From contig NZ_JAJQXW010000005.1 in assembly GCF_021246445.1 (NCBI RefSeq), forward strand, positions 62,001 through 126,000: 64,000 nt of DNA. The letters are read 5' to 3'. The stretch is from Rhabdothermincola salaria (lineage in GTDB: Bacteria; Actinomycetota; Acidimicrobiia; Acidimicrobiales; Acidimicrobilacustridaceae). Position numbers and translations under genes: made by a program. Below are positions 54,185 through 63,410 of this stretch, piece by piece (position 1 is the stretch's first letter; each line of letters opens with the position of its first letter). Under the pieces are notes generated by a model that made no database searches, was not told the DNA's origin, and saw only the letters and a list, made by a program, of their open reading frames with translations.

Positions 54185-55186
54185 TTGCGTACCCCCACCC
54201 GGCGACGTGCCGCATTCGTTGCGACGCTCACCGCTCTCGCCCTGACCGCTGCCGCCTGCGGCGACGACGACAACGGTTCCAGCTCCGACACGACCGAAGC
54301 CTCCGAGAACGGCGGCGGCGGCGGTTCGGTCTCCGGCCAGGTCAACCTCGACGGTTCCAGCACGGTCGGGCCCCTCGCCGAGGTGGCCGCCGAGCTGTTC
54401 ATGGACGAGAACCCCGACGTCCGCGTGACGGTCGCCATCTCCGGCACCGGCGGCGGCTTCGAGAAGTTCTGCATCGGTGAGACGGACGGCAACAACGCCT
54501 CGCGTGAGATCAAGGACGAGGAGATCGCCCAGTGTGACGAGAACGGCATCGCCTACGACAACATCACCGTCGCCAACGACGCCCTCTCCGTCGTCGTCAA
54601 CCAGGACAACCCCATCGACTGCCTCACCGTTGACCAGATCAGCCAGATCTGGGACGAGGGTTCCACCGTGTCCACCTGGGGCGACGTCGAGGGCATCGAC
54701 GCCGGCGACTTCGCCAGCACGAGCATGACCCTCTACGGTCCGGGCAGCGACTCCGGCACCTTCGACTTCTTCACCGACGAGATCAACGGCGAAGAGGGCA
54801 AGATCCGCACCGACTACACCGACATCGGTGAGGACGACGCCGCCGCCGTGGTGGGCGTGTCCGGTGAGGCCGGGGCCATGGGCTATATCCCCTACTCCTA
54901 CTTCCAGGAGGCCCAGGACGAGGTCAAGGCCCTGCAGATCGACGACGGCAACGGCTGCGTCGACGGCACCCTCGAGAACGTCCAGGCCGGCGAGTACACC
55001 CCCCTCGGGCGCCCGCTGTTCATCTACGCCAGCGATACCGCCCTCGCCCGTCCCGAGGTGGTGGCCTTCATGGAGTTCACCATCGAGAACGCCGAGGAGA
55101 TCGCCGAGATCGGCGGCTACGTGCCCCTCACCGACGAGCAGAAGGAAGAGCAGCTGGCCAAGGTTCAGGCCCTCGCCGGTTCCTGA
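54185..55186 (+). CDS. pstS: Phosphate-binding lipoprotein PstS, system 2 (SphX-like subtype)
   Basis: A 333-residue binding protein. The TTG start at 54185 follows AGGAG by 8 bases. The lipoprotein signal ends ALTAAAC, followed by an acidic and Ser/Gly-rich linker. The binding loops are [20 protein letters not shown] and [18 protein letters not shown], then [13 protein letters not shown], which is the GSSTV type of PstS/SphX rather than the GSGATFP type of the first copy. That suggests different affinity or role. Heads a complete second pstCAB set. Confidence 0.93.
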   Translation: MRTPTRRRAAFVATLTALALTAAACGDDDNGSSSDTTEASENGGGGGSVSGQVNLDGSSTVGPLAEVAAELFMDENPDVRVTVAISGTGGGFEKFCIGETDGNNASREIKDEEIAQCDENGIAYDNITVANDALSVVVNQDNPIDCLTVDQISQIWDEGSTVSTWGDVEGIDAGDFASTSMTLYGPGSDSGTFDFFTDEINGEEGKIRTDYTDIGEDDAAAVVGVSGEAGAMGYIPYSYFQEAQDEVKALQIDDGNGCVDGTLENVQAGEYTPLGRPLFIYASDTALARPEVVAFMEFTIENAEEIAEIGGYVPLTDEQKEEQLAKVQALAGS

Positions 55187-55228
55187 GCCACTCGTGACCA
55201 GTAGGGAATCGACAAGAGAGGAATCTCC

Positions 55229-56185
55229 GTGACCTCGGTCGACATGGTGGTCTCCGGCGTCGGCGCTCCTCAGCGCCGCACGCTGGAGGCCACCAGCCCT
55301 CGCTACGGCGAGAAGATCATCAAGCTGTTGCTCCTCGCCTGCGCGGCGCTGTCGGTGGCCGTGACCACCGCCATCGTCATCTCGCTGCTCCTGCCGGCGA
55401 TCAGCTTCTTCCAGGAAGTGCCGGTCATGGAATTCCTGACCGGCACCCAGTGGGCGCCGTCGTTCGCCACCCCCAGCTTCGGTGTGCTCCCGATCGTGGT
55501 GGGCACCCTCATGGTGGTGGTGATCGCGTTGTCGGTCGCCATCCCCATCGGCCTGGCCTCGGCGATCTACATGTCCGAGTACGCCCCGCACCGGGTGCGC
55601 AAGATCCTGAAGCCGGTGCTCGAGGTGCTCGAGGGCATCCCCACGGTGGCCACCGGCCTGTTCGCCTTCTGGTTCTTGCGGCCCCTGGCCGAGGACCTCC
55701 TGCCCTTCCTCCCCTGGCAGGGCCCCTTCTCCATCGGCGTGGCCGGCTTCGCGGTGGGCCTGCTCATCGTCCCGCTGGTGGCGTCGGTCTCCGACGACGC
55801 CATGCGGTCCGTGCCCCAGGGCCTGCGCCAGGGCGCCTACGCCCTGGGCGCCAGCAAGCTGAAGGTGTCGCTGCGGGTGGTGCTCCCCGCCGCCATCTCC
55901 GGGATCATCGCCGCCTTCGTCCTGGGTGCCTCTCGGGCCATCGGCGAGACCATGGTCGTGCTCATCGCCGCCGGTGCCGGCAATCCCAACCTCAGCTTCG
56001 ACCCCACCCAGGGCATCCAGACCATGACCGCCTTCATCGGCGGTCGGGCCACCGGCGACATCGCCACCGGCACCCTCGACTACGACACCATCTTCGCCGT
56101 GGGCCTCCTGCTGTTCCTCTTCACCCTGGGCATGAACATGCTCGCCATCCGCATGGTCCACCGCTTCCGGGAGGTCTACGAATAG
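55229..56185 (+). CDS. pstC: Phosphate ABC transporter permease PstC, system 2
   Basis: A 318-residue six-helix permease. FGVLPIVVGTLMVVVIALSVAIPIGLASAIYMSEYAP and the coupling loop RQGAYALGASKLKVSLRVVLPAAISGI identify PstC, as does ASRAIGETMVVLIAAGAG. The GTG at 55229 follows GAGAGGA. The periplasmic loop is shorter than in the first PstC. Its stop directly abuts the next ATG (56186). Confidence 0.93.
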   Translation: MTSVDMVVSGVGAPQRRTLEATSPRYGEKIIKLLLLACAALSVAVTTAIVISLLLPAISFFQEVPVMEFLTGTQWAPSFATPSFGVLPIVVGTLMVVVIALSVAIPIGLASAIYMSEYAPHRVRKILKPVLEVLEGIPTVATGLFAFWFLRPLAEDLLPFLPWQGPFSIGVAGFAVGLLIVPLVASVSDDAMRSVPQGLRQGAYALGASKLKVSLRVVLPAAISGIIAAFVLGASRAIGETMVVLIAAGAGNPNLSFDPTQGIQTMTAFIGGRATGDIATGTLDYDTIFAVGLLLFLFTLGMNMLAIRMVHRFREVYE

Positions 56186-57136
56186 ATGTCCGAGCTGACC
56201 AAGGACCCACCGGCCGCTCGAGGAGGTGCCCGTCTCGCCGTGAGCGGTGCCCGGGCGGCTACCCATGACGTGTTCGGCCAGCGGTCGAAGTTCGACCGGT
56301 ACTCCAACGTGGTCTTCCTGGCGCTCATGCTGCTGGGCATCTCCGTGGCCATCGCCTCGATCGCGGGGATCCTCATCTGGGCCCTCATCGAGGGCTGGCC
56401 CCGCCTCGACACGGCCCTGATCACTGAGGGGCCGTCGACGGTGAGGCCGGAGACGGCGGGCTACCGCACCGCCATCATGGGCACGCTCTACGTGATCGGC
56501 GGGGTGCTCCTGCTCATCGTGCCCCTCGGGGTGGGCGCGGCCCTCTACCTCGAGGAGTACGCCGACAAGACCCGCTGGTACAACCGGCTCATCGAGCTCA
56601 ACATCCAGAACCTGGCGGGCGTGCCCTCGATCGTCTTCGGCATCCTGGGCCTGGCCTTCATCGTGCGGGGTCCCCTCTCGCTCGGCTTCGTGGCCGCGGC
56701 CGGCTCCATGACCCTGGCCCTGCTGGTGCTCCCCACCGTGATCCTCGCCTCCCGCGAGGCCATCCGAGCGGTGCCCCCCTCCATCAAGGAGGGCTCCCTG
56801 GCGCTGGGGGCCACCCAGTGGCAGACGATCCGCCGCCAGCTCCTCCCCGCGGCCATCCCCGGCATCCTCACCGGGGTGATCCTGGCCATCGCCCGGGCCA
56901 TCGGCGAGGCCGCGCCGCTGCTGCTGGTGGGAGCGGTCACCTTCGTGACCTTCAACCCCAAGCTCTTCGAGGACGGCTACTCGGCCCTGCCCGTCCTCAT
57001 CTACAGCTACGCCGGACGACCCCAGGACGAGTTCCGGGTGCTGGCCGCCGCCGGCGTCATCGTGATGCTCGTCCTGCTGCTGCTCGTCAACTCGGTGGCC
57101 GTGTGGCTCCGCAATCACTACGAACAGGAATGGTAG
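56186..57136 (+). CDS. pstA: Phosphate ABC transporter permease PstA, system 2
   Basis: A 316-residue six-helix permease starting with the base after the pstC stop. [54 protein letters not shown] and the coupling loop [27 protein letters not shown] are PstA features, and [17 protein letters not shown] matches. Belongs to pst operon 2. Confidence 0.93.
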   Translation: MSELTKDPPAARGGARLAVSGARAATHDVFGQRSKFDRYSNVVFLALMLLGISVAIASIAGILIWALIEGWPRLDTALITEGPSTVRPETAGYRTAIMGTLYVIGGVLLLIVPLGVGAALYLEEYADKTRWYNRLIELNIQNLAGVPSIVFGILGLAFIVRGPLSLGFVAAAGSMTLALLVLPTVILASREAIRAVPPSIKEGSLALGATQWQTIRRQLLPAAIPGILTGVILAIARAIGEAAPLLLVGAVTFVTFNPKLFEDGYSALPVLIYSYAGRPQDEFRVLAAAGVIVMLVLLLLVNSVAVWLRNHYEQEW

Positions 57137-57146
57137 GCGGCTGAAC

Positions 57147-58049
57147 ATGTCCGAGAACCTCGAACTGACCAAAGAGGTCCCCCCCGTGACCGACCCCACC
57201 ACCCGGCGCGAGGCCGGCCTGCCGATCGACGGCGCCGAGCCCCACCACGCCCCCGCCGACGACGCCCTCCGCGAGCACGTCTTCGAGCTCGACGAGGTGT
57301 CCGTCCACTACGGCGACGTGCTGGCGGTCGACCGGGTCTCGATGGAGATCGCCGAGAAGGAGATCACCGCGCTCATCGGCCCCTCGGGGTGTGGCAAGAG
57401 CACCCTGCTGCGCTGCCTCAACCGCATGAACGACCTCATCCCCGCGGCCCGGGTCAGCGGCTCGCTGCGCTACCACGGGGCCGACGTCTACGGCCCGACC
57501 GTGGACCCGGTCCAGGTCCGCAAGGTCATCGGGATGGTGTTCCAGAAGCCCAACCCGTTCCCGAAGTCGATCTACGACAACGTGGCGTTCGGGCCCCGCA
57601 CCACGGGGATGAAGGGCAACATGGACGACATCGTCGAGGAGGCCCTGCGGGGCGCCGCCCTGTGGGAAGAGGTGAAGGACCGCCTCAAGGACAACGCCTA
57701 CGGCATGTCGGGCGGGCAGCAGCAGCGCCTGTGCATCGCCCGGGCCATCGCCGTGCAGCCCGACGTCATCTTGATGGACGAGCCCTGCTCGGCCCTCGAC
57801 CCGGTGTCCACCGCCCGCATCGAGGACCTGATGATGGAGATCAAGAACACCTACACGATCGTCATCGTCACCCACAACATGCAGCAGGCCGCCCGTGTCG
57901 CCGACCGTACCGCCTTCTTCACCGTGCTGGCCGACGACGAGACCAGCAGCCGCACCGGTGTGCTGGTGGAGTACGACACCACCGACACCATCTTCGCCAA
58001 CCCGTCCGACGAGCGGACCGAGCGATACGTCACGGGTCGGTTTGGCTGA
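57147..58049 (+). CDS. pstB: Phosphate ABC transporter ATP-binding protein PstB, system 2
   Basis: A 300-residue ATPase with a longer N-terminal extension (about 45 residues) than PstB 1. Motifs: Walker [10 protein letters not shown] (78-86), [34 protein letters not shown], signature [14 protein letters not shown], Walker [12 protein letters not shown] and [13 protein letters not shown]. It ends ERYVTGRFG. The two PstB proteins are closely similar over the core even though their PstS proteins differ. Confidence 0.95.
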   Translation: MSENLELTKEVPPVTDPTTRREAGLPIDGAEPHHAPADDALREHVFELDEVSVHYGDVLAVDRVSMEIAEKEITALIGPSGCGKSTLLRCLNRMNDLIPAARVSGSLRYHGADVYGPTVDPVQVRKVIGMVFQKPNPFPKSIYDNVAFGPRTTGMKGNMDDIVEEALRGAALWEEVKDRLKDNAYGMSGGQQQRLCIARAIAVQPDVILMDEPCSALDPVSTARIEDLMMEIKNTYTIVIVTHNMQQAARVADRTAFFTVLADDETSSRTGVLVEYDTTDTIFANPSDERTERYVTGRFG

Positions 58050-58716
58050 GGAAGTCCCCCTCCGGCTCCACTACTCGGCCGAGCTCGAGCAGCTCTCGCT
58101 GCAGGCCGAGATGATGGGGGTGCTCGTCGACGAGAACCTCGAGCGCATGCGCGACGTGCTGCGCACGGGCGACCTCGTGCTGGCCGAGCGGGCGATCAGC
58201 GCCGACGACACCATCGACGACATGAACGTGTCGCTGACCGAGCGCTGCTACGAGCTGCTGCGCCGAGAGGCCCCCGTCGCCGGCGACCTGCGCCTCATCG
58301 TCTCGGTGCTGCGGGTCACCTCGGAGTTCGAACGGATCGGCGACCTCTCGCTACGGGTCTGCAAGCTGGCGCCCGAGCACCGCTTGCTGACGCTTGCGCC
58401 GCGATCGTTCGACATCTTGTTGACGATGGCCGACGACGCCCTCCATCGCTTCCGGGAGGCCTTGCGGGCATGGTCGGCCATGGACGAGGCGCTCGCCGAG
58501 CAGGTGGCCAACGAAGTCCGCGTCAACTTCTCCACCCAGCAGCTGGTGGAGTCCATGCTCTCCTACGACGGTCCCGAGGCGGTGCCCGCGGCACTGAATA
58601 CGCTGGTGGCGGGACAGGCACTCGACCGGATCACCGATCATGCTGCCATCCTGGGGGCGAGGGTTCGCTACCTCATCACCGGCGATCCGACCCACCTCGC
58701 CGCCGAAGTTCGTTGA
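58042..58716 (+). CDS. phoU: Phosphate signalling protein PhoU, copy 1
   Basis: A 224-residue all-helical protein made of two three-helix PhoU repeats, each with the metal-binding E(R)xxD signature: [11 protein letters not shown] in the first and [21 protein letters not shown] in the second. PhoU links the Pst transporter to the sensor kinase and holds it in the inactive state when phosphate is plentiful. The start is taken as TTG 58042, which overlaps the end of pstB by 8 bases; no strong ribosome-binding site is visible, and coupling to pstB is likely. Confidence 0.88.
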   Translation: MAEEVPLRLHYSAELEQLSLQAEMMGVLVDENLERMRDVLRTGDLVLAERAISADDTIDDMNVSLTERCYELLRREAPVAGDLRLIVSVLRVTSEFERIGDLSLRVCKLAPEHRLLTLAPRSFDILLTMADDALHRFREALRAWSAMDEALAEQVANEVRVNFSTQQLVESMLSYDGPEAVPAALNTLVAGQALDRITDHAAILGARVRYLITGDPTHLAAEVR

Positions 58717-58760
58717 GCAGAGACCACGGGCCATCCGAGGGCACCGGGACAGGACACGAG

Positions 58761-59519
58761 ATGCCAGAGGCGCGCAAGCCCTTCCACCAGGAGCTGGACG
58801 AGATCCGCGACGACATCGTGCGGTTGGCGGCGATGCTCGGCGAGTTCATCCCCCGGGGCACGCAGGCGCTGCTGACCAACGACATGGGCGGGGCGCAGGC
58901 GCTGATCGAGGCGGACGACGAGGTCGACGCCCTCACCCTGCACATCGAGGAGCAGTGCTACCACGTGCTCGCCCTGCAACAGCCGATGGCCAGCGACCTG
59001 CGCTGCATCGTGACGGCCATGTGGCTGACCGCCGAGATCGAACGGTCGGCCGACCTCATGATCAACGTGGCCAAGGGCGCCCGGCGCATCTACGGCGCCG
59101 GCCTCGACGCCCGGGTCAGGGGCCTCATCGAGCGCATGGCCGAAGAAGCCGCCCGCCTCTACAAGCTGGCCATCGACGCCTACGTGGAGCGCAACGCCGG
59201 TCTGGCCGCTGCACTCGACGACATCGACGACTCGCTCGACGACCTGCACAACGACTACATCCAGGCCATCTTCGAATCCCACGCCGGCCAGACGGTGGAC
59301 CTCCAACAGGCCGTGCAGCTGGCCCTCATCGGTCGCTACTACGAGCGCATCGGCGACCATGCCGTCAACATCGGCGAGCGGGTGCAGTACATGGTCACCG
59401 GTTGGCTCCCCGAGCACAGCGGGGCCGCTCGGCTCCAAGCCCGCTCGGAGATGGCCGGCGAGGGGATCAGCGGACGGGTCGGCTCCGACCTCGAGTCCGG
59501 GGCCGGTACCACGGCGTGA
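58761..59519 (+). CDS. phoU: Phosphate signalling protein PhoU, copy 2
   Basis: A 252-residue PhoU with the repeat signatures AEIERSADLMINVAKGARR and YYERIGDHAVNIGERVQYMVTG. FHQELDEIRDDIVRLAAMLGEF opens it as in the actinobacterial PhoU proteins. The two copies here differ in sequence, so each may answer to one Pst system. The stop overlaps the senX3 GTG (GTGA at 59516-59519), tying it to the kinase. Confidence 0.93.
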   Translation: MPEARKPFHQELDEIRDDIVRLAAMLGEFIPRGTQALLTNDMGGAQALIEADDEVDALTLHIEEQCYHVLALQQPMASDLRCIVTAMWLTAEIERSADLMINVAKGARRIYGAGLDARVRGLIERMAEEAARLYKLAIDAYVERNAGLAAALDDIDDSLDDLHNDYIQAIFESHAGQTVDLQQAVQLALIGRYYERIGDHAVNIGERVQYMVTGWLPEHSGAARLQARSEMAGEGISGRVGSDLESGAGTTA

Positions 59520-60820
59520 ACGGGGGGCCGGTGGCCTTCGGCCTCACCGGTGTCGAGCTGATCGGCGGGCTCGCCGTCGCCCTCGCGACCCTCGCGCTCG
59601 GCGTGGCCGTGGGCATCTACGCCGACCGTCGTCGGTCCGTCCGGGCCGCCTCCGAGGCGCTCGAGCGGGCGGGCGTCGACGTGCCCCACGAACCGATCGG
59701 CCTCCCCGGGGTCTTCGCCCTCGTCGAACGGGCACTGGTCGATCGCACGAGAGCGCTGGCCGACGCCGACGGCACAGGTGCGTTGCTGCGCGCCGCGCTC
59801 GAGGGGCTCCCCCAGGGCGTCGTCGTCGTCGACGGTCGCGGCGAGGTCGTCGAGCGCAACTCCGCCGCCGCCGCCTTCGTGGCCGCCCGCCACGCCGACG
59901 CGTTGGTCGAGGCGGCCGTGGCGGAACTGGTGGACGAGGCGCTCGAGGGACGGGCCGACCAACGGGTCCTCGAGCTCTACGGCCCCCCATGGCGCGTCGT
60001 GGTCGTCGACGTCGCTCCCATCTCGGCCGACGACGGCAACGCCGTGGTCGTCATCATCGACGACGTCACCGAACGGCGCCGCCTCGAAGCGGTGCGCAAG
60101 GACTTCGTGGCCAACATCAGCCACGAGCTCAAGACGCCGGTCGGGGCCATCGGCTTGTTGGCCGAGACCCTGCTCGGCGAGGACGACCCCGAGGTCGTGG
60201 CCCGTCTCGCCGGTCGCATCCAGACCGAGGCCCTGCGGGTGGGCCACACGATCGAGGACCTCCTCGAGCTCTCGCGCATCGAGACCACCGGCATGGCCCC
60301 GGGGGCGACGTTCGCCGTGCACGACGTGGTGGCCGAAGCGGTCCGGCGCATCCAGCCGGCCGCCGAGCAGGCCGGGATCGTGCTCGACCAGAGCGGCGTC
60401 GACGTGGGCGTCGAGCTCAGCGGCGATCGGCGCCAGCTCACCTCGGCCGTCTCCAACCTGCTCGACAACGCCGTGAAGTACTCCGACGCCGGCTCCACCG
60501 TCGAGGTCGCCGCCCGCCTGGGCGACGACGGCCGCCTCGCCCTGTCGGTCGCCGACCGCGGCATCGGCATCCCGGCGCGCGACCTCGAGCGGATCTTCGA
60601 GCGCTTCTACCGGGTCGACCAGGGCCGCAGCCGCGACACCGGTGGCACCGGCCTCGGCCTGGCCATCGTGCGCCACGTGGCCGCCAACCACGACGGCACC
60701 GTCGAGGTCGAGTCCCGCCTCGGCGTCGGGTCCACGTTCTCGCTGCACCTCCCGGCCCACCTGGTCCCCGATCCCACCCCCACCTCCACCACCACCCCTG
60801 CACAGGAGCTCGCCCGATGA
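59516..60820 (+). CDS. senX3: Phosphate sensor histidine kinase SenX3/PhoR-type
   Basis: A 434-residue kinase. One membrane helix near residues 12-35 is followed by a PAS-like segment (about 85-190, LEGLPQGVVVVDGRGEVVERN) and then the dimerisation domain with the phospho-accepting His203 in FVANISHELKTPVGA. The ATPase domain has NLLDNAVKYS (N box), DRGIGIP (G1) and GGTGLGLAIVRHVAANHDG (G2). The close likeness to mycobacterial SenX3, including TGGxGLGLAIVxHVAANHDGT, supports the name. It lacks a large extracellular sensor, so it probably senses through PhoU/Pst. The stop overlaps the regX3 start (ATGA). Confidence 0.92.
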   Translation: MNGGPVAFGLTGVELIGGLAVALATLALGVAVGIYADRRRSVRAASEALERAGVDVPHEPIGLPGVFALVERALVDRTRALADADGTGALLRAALEGLPQGVVVVDGRGEVVERNSAAAAFVAARHADALVEAAVAELVDEALEGRADQRVLELYGPPWRVVVVDVAPISADDGNAVVVIIDDVTERRRLEAVRKDFVANISHELKTPVGAIGLLAETLLGEDDPEVVARLAGRIQTEALRVGHTIEDLLELSRIETTGMAPGATFAVHDVVAEAVRRIQPAAEQAGIVLDQSGVDVGVELSGDRRQLTSAVSNLLDNAVKYSDAGSTVEVAARLGDDGRLALSVADRGIGIPARDLERIFERFYRVDQGRSRDTGGTGLGLAIVRHVAANHDGTVEVESRLGVGSTFSLHLPAHLVPDPTPTSTTTPAQELAR

Positions 60821-61536
60821 CCACCCTGACCTCGGTCCTCGTCGTCGAGGACGAGGATTCGTTCATCGACGCCCTCACGGTCGGACTGGCCCGCGAGGGC
60901 TTCAAGGTCTCGGTGGCCCGAGACGGCGCCGAGGCGCTCGACATGTTCGACGACGTGAAGCCCGACCTGGTGCTGCTCGACGTCATGTTGCCCAAGGTCT
61001 CGGGCCTCGACGTGTGCCGTGAGCTGCGCGGCCGGTCGTCGGTGCCCATCATCATGGTGACGGCCAAGGGGGCCGAGATCGACACCGTGGTGGGCCTCGA
61101 GGTGGGCGCCGACGACTACGTCACCAAGCCCTACCGCCTGCGCGAGCTGGTGGCGCGCATGCGGGCCGTGCTGCGGCGCCTCCCGAGCGATGGGGGCGCC
61201 CCGGACCTGTCCGCCCTGACCGTGGACGAGGTGCTCGCGGTCGGCGACGTCAGCCTCGACCACCAGCGCCACGAGGTCACGGTGCGCGGCGAGGAGGTGC
61301 GCCTGCCCCTCAAGGAGTTCGAGCTGCTCGCTCTGCTGCTCGAGAACGCCGGCCGGGTCCTCACCCGCGACACGCTCATCGACCGGGTGTGGGGGGCCGA
61401 CTACGTGGGCGACACCAAGACCCTCGACGTCCACGTCAAGCGCCTGCGGGCCAAGGTCGAGCCGGACCCGGCCAACCCGGTCCACATCGTCACCATCCGG
61501 GGCCTGGGCTACAAGTACGAGGTCCCTCGCTCCTGA
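60817..61536 (+). CDS. regX3: Phosphate response regulator RegX3/PhoP-type
   Basis: A 239-residue OmpR-family regulator. The receiver has the acidic pocket VVEDED, phospho-Asp55 in VLLDVMLPKVSGLDVC, and the Lys in ADDYVTKPY. The C-terminal winged helix reads LPLKEFELLALLLENAGRVL, TRDTLIDRVWGADYVGDT and KTLDVHVKRLRAKVE, nearly the same as RegX3. It should bind the GTTCACC repeats before the pst operons when phosphate is low. CAGGAG lies 9 bases before the ATG. Last gene of the island. Confidence 0.94.
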   Translation: MTTLTSVLVVEDEDSFIDALTVGLAREGFKVSVARDGAEALDMFDDVKPDLVLLDVMLPKVSGLDVCRELRGRSSVPIIMVTAKGAEIDTVVGLEVGADDYVTKPYRLRELVARMRAVLRRLPSDGGAPDLSALTVDEVLAVGDVSLDHQRHEVTVRGEEVRLPLKEFELLALLLENAGRVLTRDTLIDRVWGADYVGDTKTLDVHVKRLRAKVEPDPANPVHIVTIRGLGYKYEVPRS

Positions 61537-61598
61537 CGAGGACCCGCCGCCCCTGGGCGCCTCGCAGCGAGACCGCGCCGTCGCGCGGCACTCCTAGC

Positions 61599-63374
61599 AT
61601 GGGCGCGGTGAGCCGTCCCGCCCCCCCACCGCCGGATCGCCTCGGTCCGGCACAGCCTCGGCGGGACCCACGCAACCCCTGGGCCCCCACGGCCTTCGCC
61701 CGGTTGGCTCGCACCCACGCCGCCGGCGTCGCCGGCGACGCCGTGTTCGCCATCGGCTTGGCCGGGTCGGTGTTCTTCTCGCTCGACTTCGACTCCGCCC
61801 GGTGGCGGGTGGCGCTCTACCTGGTGCTCACCATCGCCCCGTTCGCCATCGCCGCCCCGCTCATCGGGCCCGCCCTCGATCGCATCAAGGGTGGCCGCCG
61901 GTGGATCATCACCGGGTCCATGGCCCTGCGGGCCGTGCTGGCGCTGACCGTGGTGCGCTACCTCGACGACCTGTGGTTCTACCCGGCCGCCTTCGGCATG
62001 CTGGTGCTGGGCAAGGTGTACACGATCTCCAAGAGCGCAGTCGTGCCGGGCACCGTGCGCAACGACACCGAGCTGGTCGAGGCCAACTCCAAGCTCACCG
62101 TGCTGTCCGCCGTGGTGGTGGTCATCGCCGCCGCCCCCGCCGGTGCCCTGCTCGCCCTCGGCGGGTCCCGCTGGTCGCTGGGGCTCAGCGCCATCCTCTT
62201 CGTCGTGGCGACGGTGTTCGCCCTGCGCCTGCAGCCCACGGTGGTGGCCGACGAACCGGTCGGCGAAGCCGAGAAGGAAGAGCTGCGCAGCGCCGGCATC
62301 TTCCTCGCCGGCACCGCCATGTCGCTGGTGCGCGGCGTGGTCGGGTTCCTCGCCTTCATGCTGGCCTTCGCCTTCAAGGACGCCGGCGCACCCCTGTGGC
62401 AGCTCGGCGTGGTGGCCGCCACCGCCCAGATCGGCTTCTTCGTGGGCGCGGTCATCGCCCCGCGCCTGCGCCGCCTGGCCAACGAGGAGCAGATCCTGGT
62501 CGGTGCCCTCGTCATCATCGCCGTCGGTGGTCTGGCCACCGCGGTCATCGGTGGCCTCTTCGGTGCCGCGGTGATGTCGATGCTGGTGGGGGCCACGGGC
62601 AGTTCGGCCAAGCAGGCCTTCGACGCCATCCTCCAGCGTGACGCTCCCGATGCCAACCGCGGGCGGTCCTTCGCCCGTTTCGAGACCCGCTTCCAGCTCA
62701 TCTGGGTGATCGGTGCGCTCGTGCCGATCGTGGTGCCCGTGTCGGCACAGGTGGGCTTCGCCCTCATCGCGGTGGCGGCGTCGATCACCGCCGGCTGGTA
62801 CCTCCTCGAGCTGCGGCGCATCCGCCAGGGCAACGTGCCCGTCCGGCGGCGGGGCTGGAAGCTCCGGCCCCTCTTCGGTCCTGGGGTCCGCTCGCCGCAC
62901 CCGCTCACCCCCGAACCCGAACCCGATTCCGACGGCGAATCCGACGGCGACCAGGTCGCGGCCACCGCCACCGCCGACCACGACCGACGTCCTGCGCCGC
63001 CCACCCCTGCGCCGCCCACCCCTGCGCCGCCCGACCCCACCCTCGTCGACGGCGACGCCACCACCGTGCGGCGCGGCTTCGCCGTCGACCCGCCGTGGGC
63101 GTCGCGCTCGTCCACCGCCAGCCGGCCCGGAGCCGACGTCACCACCGTCACCGACGCGCCGCCGCCACCCGATCGGGCCCGGCGGTGGATGCGCCGGGCC
63201 CCCGAACCGGACGCGGGGCCGAGCGGGGGCACCGGCGCGGCGCCGCCCGAGGTCTGTGGCCAGGGGATGCTGTTCGGCCCCGAGGCGTGGGACGAGGCGG
63301 TTCCCTCCGACGACGCGGTTCGCGGCGACGAGGCCGCGCCGGCCGACGCCGACGAGGCACCCCCGTCCCCCTGA
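61599..63374 (+). CDS. MFS transporter-like protein with a long disordered tail
   Basis: A 591-residue protein. About 12 hydrophobic helices lie between residues 40 and 415 (FARLARTHAAGVAGDAVFAI start; GPALDRIKGGRRWIITG resembles the motif-A loop). From about 420 to the end is a tail rich in Pro, Asp and Ala, with three copies of the 15-bp repeat coding TPAPP, and a short conserved-looking patch CGQGMLFGPEAWDEA near the end. I cannot name a substrate. ATG 61599 is the default start; GTG 61608 is a good alternative because TAGCAT (61595-61600) ends 7 bases before it. Confidence 0.78.
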   Translation: MGAVSRPAPPPPDRLGPAQPRRDPRNPWAPTAFARLARTHAAGVAGDAVFAIGLAGSVFFSLDFDSARWRVALYLVLTIAPFAIAAPLIGPALDRIKGGRRWIITGSMALRAVLALTVVRYLDDLWFYPAAFGMLVLGKVYTISKSAVVPGTVRNDTELVEANSKLTVLSAVVVVIAAAPAGALLALGGSRWSLGLSAILFVVATVFALRLQPTVVADEPVGEAEKEELRSAGIFLAGTAMSLVRGVVGFLAFMLAFAFKDAGAPLWQLGVVAATAQIGFFVGAVIAPRLRRLANEEQILVGALVIIAVGGLATAVIGGLFGAAVMSMLVGATGSSAKQAFDAILQRDAPDANRGRSFARFETRFQLIWVIGALVPIVVPVSAQVGFALIAVAASITAGWYLLELRRIRQGNVPVRRRGWKLRPLFGPGVRSPHPLTPEPEPDSDGESDGDQVAATATADHDRRPAPPTPAPPTPAPPDPTLVDGDATTVRRGFAVDPPWASRSSTASRPGADVTTVTDAPPPPDRARRWMRRAPEPDAGPSGGTGAAPPEVCGQGMLFGPEAWDEAVPSDDAVRGDEAAPADADEAPPSP

Positions 63375-63410
63375 GTCCCGAGCCTGCCGGTCGGCGACCT
63401 GGGGGTCCGG

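Noticed and set aside
54122-57202. 1026-codon - strand frame opposite pstS2, pstC2 and pstA2
   Set aside because: Rich in His/Gly/Glu with no recognisable domain, antisense to three well-supported Pst genes.
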